Notes under the pieces: generated by a model | Database searches by the model: none | What the model was told of the DNA's origin: nothing | The model's input: only the letters and a program-made list of their open reading frames with translations | Source: Punctularia strigosozonata HHB-11173 SS5 | Taxonomy: Eukaryota > Basidiomycota > Agaricomycetes > Corticiales > Punctulariaceae | NCBI RefSeq assembly: GCF_000264995.1 | Contig: NW_006767449.1 | Span: 395,773-459,772, forward strand | DNA: 64,000 nucleotides | Direction of reading: 5' to 3' | Position numbers and translations under genes: made by a program | In this document: piece by piece, positions 55,542 to 64,000 of the stretch | How the letters are laid out: each line of letters opens with the position of its first letter | Numbering within the stretch: the stretch's first letter is position 1

Positions 55542-56964
55542 ATGTCGCCCTTCACTGTCTTTAACAAACAGTCTATCGCTCCCTTCAGTCGCGGCTTCTC
55601 TGGATTCTGCGAACGTGTCATTAACATGGGCAATGACGCAGTGACTGAGGAGGTACCGTGCTATGGTGCTTCGCCTGCCCCGTTGTCGTGGGGTTTGGCC
55701 CGTGAGGACTTCACACCTATCTTTGTCATTGCGGACGGCACGGAGTTCGATGTACGTTGTCATTGTTATTCTCGTTCTTTGTTACTTACTGGTCATGTTA
55801 GGACGAGGAAGAAGAAGGAGACGAGGAGACGCCGGTTGTGGACAACAGCCAGGCGATCACTTGCTCCAAAGCGTTTCCTATCCCAGCTCCCAAAGTCAAC
55901 GCCGTCTCGAAAGAGTTTTCCTTTGGCGGGTTCGACGATATTTTCTCTGACTGCGCAGATTTGCCAGCCGTCAATTCCGAACGCGACGTGAGCCTTCTAC
56001 TTGTGCGCCTATATGCACCGTCTGACCACATTTTATGGACTAGGCCACACCGGTCGTCGACGTTATCGACAAGCTGACAGCGCGGTTCCCTCTTTCGAAC
56101 ATCCAACGGAGTTTGAAGACCGTTCTTGGAGGACTCACGAACCCGCCGAAACCCACTGTCCCTGCGCTCTCCGTGCCGACTCCGGTCAACCACGACCGCG
56201 GTGTCCCACAAGGCCAGGTCTTGTACGAAACTCCCTTGCCCCTCTTCAAGGCCCGTACTACCTACGCTACACCCTCGCGGCAGTCGTCGAGCCCAGCTCC
56301 AGCACCCGCGATGGCTTCCTCCTTGGACGCCGACAAGGAGAACGTCTTCTACGAGACGCCCCGACAGACCTCCTCCCCGGTCCCATCACCTGCCTCGCTC
56401 TCGCTCCCGGGTCCGCGCCCCCACACGGGCGACGGTTCCCACCTGCAGATCGAGGCCCTGCACCCCCTCCTTCCCCGCCCCGCCCGGAGCACCTCCGCTT
56501 CCGGCCAGCGCTTCCGGAACGCCCGCAGCATTCCCCTTCTTCAGCGCGTCCTGAAGAAGAACGCGCACGCCGCCCTCGCTAGCGGCGCGCCCTTCCTGCC
56601 TCGGCCGCAGCCCCCGCTGCCGACGCTGCAGAGCCAGCCGCACCTCTTGGTGGGACGGAGCACGAGTCCATCTCCGCTCGCCCTGCCTCTCTCTACCCAG
56701 CCGCCCCGCTCACCGTCTCTTCGGTGGCCCACCGCGCGCCCGCTGTACGCGACATCCGTCGCTCGCCCCTCGTGGAACACTCTCTTCCCGGGGCTCTCCG
56801 CAAGCCCTTCGCCGCAGCCTCCACGGCTCTTCAAGACCTCCCCCTCCCTCCCTCAATCGTCATCACCTCCGCGCCCCCAAGCGCGAGGCGCTCACAAGCC
56901 CACGCGGCTGTCTGCCAAGGAGAACGCGTTGTACCACGTACCCGCGCTCTATGTGTCGCACTAA
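55542..56964 (+). CDS. Orphan disordered Pro/Ser-rich protein with two KEN motifs (438 aa, 3 exons)
   Basis: I do not recognise the family. Exons 55542-55751, 55802-55987 and 56044-56964 join in frame with GT-AG introns of 50 and 56 nt. The first third is mixed, with an acidic block (DDEEEEGDEETPVV, residues 70-83) and FSFGGFDDIFSDC. The remainder is low-complexity Pro/Ser/Arg-rich. A short motif recurs: VLYETPLP, DKENVFYETP (KEN at 230) and AKENALYHVPALYVSH at the very C-terminus (KEN at 424). A basic patch LLQRVLKKNAHAAL lies in between. KEN is the recognition box of the anaphase-promoting complex, so cell-cycle-controlled degradation is conceivable, but three-residue matches are weak evidence. 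Clean splice junctions and a TATA-like box 100 bp upstream support a real gene. Confidence 0.72.
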
Positions 56965-57340
56965 GTGCGTTCGCATCGGATTCCTCGCGTACGCGCTCGG
57001 ATTCCTGGTCTCTGGTCTCTGTCTTCGAAACGGATCCTGGTAGAGTAAATTTTCTCGGAGTCTCGCGCCCACATCTGTATTGGTATCTCTGACCTCATCG
57101 TCTCATTCCTTCGCGCCCCTTGTATCGGTCTCTCGCCTATCCACAACATAACGGAAACGATAATCCCCCAGTAATTTTAATGTAGTGCACAACTGGCAAT
57201 CACACAGAAAAACGCCGATTTAGACTCAGAAAAGGGAAGCGAGTAGATACAAAGTGCGCTGTGATCCTTGCGGACGAGCTCGCGCCGAAAGGTATCCAAG
57301 AAACCGAGGCAGAAATAGCTATCCCGGGGTATAGCGTCCA
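56965..57340. other. Intergenic, 3' flank of orphan gene
   Basis: No gene is supported. It contains the 3' ends of two convergent transcription units (the second a pseudogene). Confidence 0.5.
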
Positions 57341-58461
57341 CTATTGCAGAGCCAGAGCCAATGGTGACTCGCATCCTCCAACCGATATCGCCTCCACCGT
57401 ATACTTCCACATCAACTCCTGACCCTTGGCGGTGATGTACGCATCCGGACGTCGTACAGGTTCCCCGGTCGCCCTGAATCGCAAGACTTGCCCTCCACCT
57501 TCGCCTTTCAGTAGAGCATACAGCGTGCCTGAATCGCTCGGTGACCGGAAGAACATACAGGAGAGGTAGTCGACGATAATGTTCATAGGCCAGGATAGCA
57601 CGCGCGGCAGGAGAGGCGTGTATACGGCACCCGGCCATGTATGGATGGTCGTGAGTCAAGGGTTCTCGGTGACGAAAGCCTGAGGACGTGGATTTGTTCA
57701 GCACATGGCGAAAACACCGCGAGGAATGGAAGGGAGAGCATGCCGAGGCACGATACGCTCACCTCCAAAGCGAGCTCCATGTAAGCCATGCCTGTTTTGC
57801 GAATATAGACTATGCCTCGCTTGTACGTTTCTCTCAAGTCGAGGTCGTCCGACGTTTCGATCTTCCGACCGGCTTGACCGGCACCACCGACGGAGAGCAG
57901 TTTGGCATGTTCTCCCGCATCGTGGGTTTTGCGTAGCAACGGAAGGAGCTGTCGGCAAGGTATCAAACATTTACACAACAGATGACAAGTGTTGATATAC
58001 ATCTGTCAGATGTATATCAACACCAGACGAAGGCTCGCGTTGAGGGTAACCGACATCGGGCGAACAATGTCAGTGCTGCTTTCTCCTCTAGCCCCTCCTC
58101 CGTCTCCTTGTATCCATCAAAGTTCACGTATCCGGTACTCAGGACCAGATACTTGAGCTTGGGAAGGCGAGAGATCAACTCGAAGGTGACAGCACGGACA
58201 TTCCGCATCGGCGTCGCGTCGCAGTATAAGTAGAGTCACGTCAGCGATGGCGCAGTGTCTCGAAGTCCTTGGTCTCGCGACTCACCTGCACGGTTCCTGC
58301 CACATATGATTATATGTGCGTTTCCGTTTGTATGCCTGGCGAAAGCTTCCACAGTACGTACCTTCACCGATCCCACTCGTTCCTCCTACGAACAGCGCTA
58401 CCGGCACGGTCAAACCATTGGATAAGGCGGAGGCGTCATGAGCTTTGGTTAGAGACGGTAT
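57341..58461 (-). pseudogene. SDR-family pseudogene, paralogue of 58930-60067
   Basis: It aligns with the intact neighbour along the whole length but has five lesions. The start codon is ATA at 58461-58459 (ATG in the neighbour). A 4-bp GTAC duplication near 58354-58361 shifts the frame after GGTSGIGEGT. About 60 nt spanning the acceptor and start of exon 2 are missing before MRNVRAVTFELISRLPKL. The intron-2 donor is GC instead of GT and that intron carries a long hairpin. An in-frame TGA at 57656-57658 replaces a Trp codon (FVTENP-stop-LTTIHTWPGAV). The rest is well preserved (SGTLYALLKGEGGGQVLRF), so decay is recent. Confidence 0.9.
57989..58023. repeat. Perfect 16-bp hairpin inside the pseudogene intron
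   Basis: GTGTTGATATACATCT and its exact reverse complement flank a 3-nt GTC loop. The intact paralogue has no such structure at the corresponding intron, so it arose after duplication. Confidence 0.9.
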
Positions 58462-58929
58462 GGCGCAAAGATCACATAGAGGACCATCGAAGGCCGACGC
58501 TAAATAATGTATCCTGGAATGCCAAGTATATCCAGGGAGCTTGCGCCAATGTGCCGTAGCGGATTCGCAATCTTGGTCGCGGCGATGAGCAACCGCCCTT
58601 GTACCCACTATGTACCCACTCAAGGCCAAAGACTACAGAAGCTCGTGTGGGTGCCGGATGCTTTTCCGATACCGGTTAATATCTGCCTGGCGTCATTGCA
58701 TAGATTCGTGAAGGAGTTCAAGAGCAAGTACTGCAGCACAGCTTTCAGTGGAAGGTGGTGGTGAAGCGGAAACTTACTGCAATGTGCACGAGTGAGAAGG
58801 TAAGCCGCAAGTCTGTCGTTTAAGCCAAATCAAAGCCACGGTACATGATGGCTGAGCAAAAAAGAAAATACATCGGCCAACGGTGCCCGCGACACAAGCA
58901 TATACCCATGGATCCCCCAATGACCCACA
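58462..58929. other. Intergenic between SDR pseudogene and SDR gene
   Basis: No gene is supported; former promoter of the pseudogene and 3' flank of the intact copy. Confidence 0.5.
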
Positions 58930-60067
58930 TCATCGAACTGAGATCGCCTCGAGCGTATACTTCCACAGCCGCTCCTGGCCCTCGGTAGTAATGTAGTCAG
59001 GGCGCTGTACAGGCTCCCCAGTCTCGCCGAATCGCAAGACCTGTCCGGCACCTTCGGCTTTCAGCAGCGCGTAGAGCATGAATTCGCCCGAGTCTTTCGG
59101 CGATCGTGCCAACAGCCAGGAGATGAAGCTGACGATGGTGCTGGGCAGCCAAGGGAAAATCTGGGGGAGGATAGGCGTATGCACGGCGCCTGGCCAGGTG
59201 TGAATGGTCGTCAGCCAGGGGTTCTCGGCCACGAAGGCCTGCGAAGAAAGGTGAGTCGATTAGTATCGGATGCGGAAATCACTCGAAGGAGAATTGGGGG
59301 GAGGGGGGGGCGGACCAGGACGTTTGCTCACTTCCAAGCTGGTGTCCATGAAGGTCAGGCCCATCGTGCGCACATAACCCATCCCGCGCTTGTATGCTTT
59401 TACCGGGTCGATGTCATCATCGGATTCGATCTTCCGGCCTGGCTGACCGGCGCCATAGACGAAGAGGACCTTCGCAGCTTCCCCCGTGTCCTGGGCTTGG
59501 CGTAGCAACGGGAGTAGCTGCCAGTAAACGATCAGTGACTCGACCGATGTCCATGCCAAGTTAGTTCTATGAGGAAGCTCACGTCGAGGGTAAACCGCCA
59601 ACGAGAAAAGTACGCGACAGCACGTTTCTTGTCCAACCCTTCTTCAGTCGGCTGATAGCCTTTATAATCCACGAATGCTGTGCTGAGCACCAGGTAGTTG
59701 AGCTTCGGGAGACGGGAGATCAAGTCGGCTGTGACGGCGCGGACGTTGCGCATCAACGACACGTCGCACTGGACGAACTCGTGCTTGGCTCCCGCAGCCG
59801 TCGGCTTGGGAAACGACGCGATGATACGTTCCGCGGCTGCACGGACCCGTCAGCGACGATTTAGGACCATGTCATGCTATGCGACTCACCTTCGCGGTTC
59901 CTACCGCATATTATGATATGGGCATTTCCGTTCGTATACCTCGCGAATGCCTCTGCCGTACCTTGGCCAATTCCGCTAGTTCCCCCGACAAACAGTGCAA
60001 CTGGAACGGTCGGAACCTTCGACAAGACAGAGGCGTTGTAAGCTCGGGCTTCAGATAAAGACGGCAT
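58930..60067 (-). CDS. Atypical short-chain dehydrogenase/reductase (308 aa, 4 exons)
   Basis: Exons are 60067-59890, 59836-59583, 59517-59332 and 59238-58930. The Rossmann nucleotide-binding motif is VALFVGGTSGIGQGTAEAFA (GGTSGIG at residues 28-34), followed by IIICGRN and HEFVQCDVSLMRNVRAVT, the usual SDR strand order. LNYLVLST replaces the NNAG element, and I find no YxxxK catalytic pair where expected (AYKRGMGYVRTMGLTFMDTS). Active-site chemistry is therefore uncertain. The C-terminal half (TIHTWPGAVHTPILPQ) is typical of fungal SDRs annotated as dehydrogenase/reductase-like proteins. Intron 3 (93 nt) contains a G-tract. A degraded tandem paralogue lies immediately downstream on the same strand. 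Confidence 0.87.
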
Positions 60068-60615
60068 GGTACCGGTACGAGTCGATACGACGATGACGAA
60101 GGAGCCGCTTAGTAGGGCTTATATATACGAGTAGACGATGTGGGTTCCATCAGCGGTGTGGGTCATAGGCCTATCACAACCGGAGAGTTCTGCAGTATCA
60201 CCGAAGGGATGAACCCAGACTTGAACTCGAGAGCTTGCGCGTCTTGTACGGCAGTGGTGCCGGAGTAAAATCTCGCGACATGGAGTTGATTCGTAAGGAT
60301 CCTGAAACGAGTACCGAGGCACTACCGGAAGATGTTACAGTTGAAGTGAGAACGAAGCCAAGCATACATTGGCGTTAGGAACCGGACACGCATATACTCC
60401 TGTGCGACGAGGGGGATGTGGGAGATCCGACGTGATATTCGGAGGGGACGTGTTGTCGAGAATCAGGTTTCTGTCTTCCAGCAATGGAATTCAAGAACGA
60501 GTCTTATGCCATAGCACGTATATGCTGATCTCACGTGCCGTATTCAATGACGCGAAATTTCCGACACCGCTCTCCGTCTCATTATCCTTCTCCCTTTGCT
60601 GGCGGATTGTACGCG
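60068..60615. other. Divergent promoter region
   Basis: It lies between the SDR gene (-) and mitochondrial EF-G (+), 548 bp. An in-frame upstream ATG for EF-G exists at 60535. Confidence 0.5.
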
Positions 60616-63419
<2,804 letters not shown>

Positions 63420-63730
63420 AACTCTTGCGCCTTGCATACATCCCGCTTAGATTATCCTATTTCACGATGCTGGTTTTACTGTCCCATAATGTCGATGTCG
63501 TTATCGTGCCGCACTCCACGTGTACTTATCTATCGCGCAATTTCTATCGCACCGCAACTCCAATTTCGTGCAATGTGTCGTCTTGAACAGAGAAAGTGGC
63601 ACGAGCGAACGTCGAACCCGACGCGGGGCGACGCCGTCCCGCGACCCGCCTCTTGGGTCGTCGTGCGATGCAAAGAATGTATTCTGTGTATATACAATAC
63701 ATCTCCCGTGGGTTTGGGTGAAAGACAGTT
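63420..63730. other. 3' flank of mitochondrial EF-G gene
   Basis: No gene is supported. The composition becomes GC-rich from about 63600. Confidence 0.5.
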
Positions 63731-63998
63731 GGCCCCCAGGGGCCGACCGTCCTTGGGCGCGATCCGAGGGTGAGCCCAGAGGCTCACCCACGATTCGCTG
63801 GTAGAGATGCGTTGTTGTCAGTGAACTTCGGTAAACACCTACAGGACGCGGGCGGGCGGGTGCTGATGCTGCCTAGTGGGCCACCTCTACTGACGAGGGA
63901 GTCCGGAGGGATGAAGAGCGAGACGCGAGCGGAGTTTCAATTGTCTCCCTCGAGCCCAAGACGGCGCACCGAGCTTCGCTCGGTGCTCGCTTCTTGGG
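63731..63998. repeat. Cluster of three hairpins at the window end
   Basis: 63731-63744 has 6-bp arms (GGCCCC/GGGGCC). 63768-63789 has 9-bp arms (GGGTGAGCC/GGCTCACCC) with a 4-nt loop. 63955-63998 has an outer 7-bp stem (CCCAAGA/TCTTGGG) enclosing a 9-bp stem (GCACCGAGC/GCTCGGTGC) with a TTC loop. The sequence runs off the window, so this may be the edge of a further element. Confidence 0.7.
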
Positions 63999-64000
63999 TC

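Noticed and set aside
60180-60290. Possible tRNA on the minus strand (TTCAAGTC-like T loop)
   Set aside because: No acceptor stem or anticodon stem pairs around it.

Overview
The window is nuclear DNA of a filamentous basidiomycete, probably a wood-decay type agaricomycete. Evidence: genes split by many introns of about 50-65 nt with GTRNGT/YAG borders, a copper radical oxidase carrying WSC domains, a WOPR (Gti1/Pac2) regulator, a laminarinase-type membrane GH16, nuclear genes for a mitochondrial translation factor and a prefoldin subunit, and fungal Copia and Tc1/mariner elements. Gene models were spliced by hand; each intact model closes in frame (exon sums divisible by three) with conserved motifs crossing the junctions.

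Layout. 1-8.8 kb is a transposon graveyard. It starts with an intron-containing tRNA-Glu(CTC), followed by a Tc1/mariner transposase broken into three consecutive pieces (the middle one inverted), two GC-rich ~70-bp repeat arrays in opposite orientation, TATAGC-rich spacers, and a 2.7-kb fold-back element with ~0.4-kb inverted arms. 8.8-15.9 kb holds housekeeping genes: prefoldin subunit 5 (-), a divergent LCHN/Anr2-type DUF4484 gene (+), and a multi-membrane family-2 glycosyltransferase (-). 15.9-20 kb has no gene I can support. 20.06-20.89 kb is a MITE-like element whose right end is tandemly triplicated. A small single-pass membrane protein (-) follows at 21.4-22.2 kb. 23.72-29.11 kb is a complete Copia retrotransposon with two LTRs that look identical, a 5-bp target duplication, a half-tRNA primer site and an uninterrupted 1574-codon ORF.

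30.7-45.6 kb is rich in cell-wall functions: a GH16 membrane protein (-), a second copy of the same glycosyltransferase family (+), and a copper radical oxidase with four WSC domains (-, 24 exons). 49.4-52.9 kb holds a WOPR transcription factor (+) and the Met22/Hal2 bisphosphate nucleotidase (-). 54.2-60.1 kb contains a decayed M35 metalloprotease, an orphan disordered protein with two KEN motifs, and an atypical SDR gene next to its own pseudogene. 60.6-63.4 kb is mitochondrial elongation factor G1. The last 300 bp carry three strong hairpins.

Two glycosyltransferase paralogues, a glucan-type GH16 and an oxidase with carbohydrate-binding WSC modules lie within about 33 kb. That suggests a loose wall/extracellular glycan neighbourhood, though the genes are not arranged as a compact cluster. 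I did not find a clearly new defence or biosynthetic system. The most unusual signals are the scrambled Tc1/GC-array locus, the 18-nt exon module repeated in the WSC domains, the MITE with tandem right ends, and two GC-AG introns in conserved genes.
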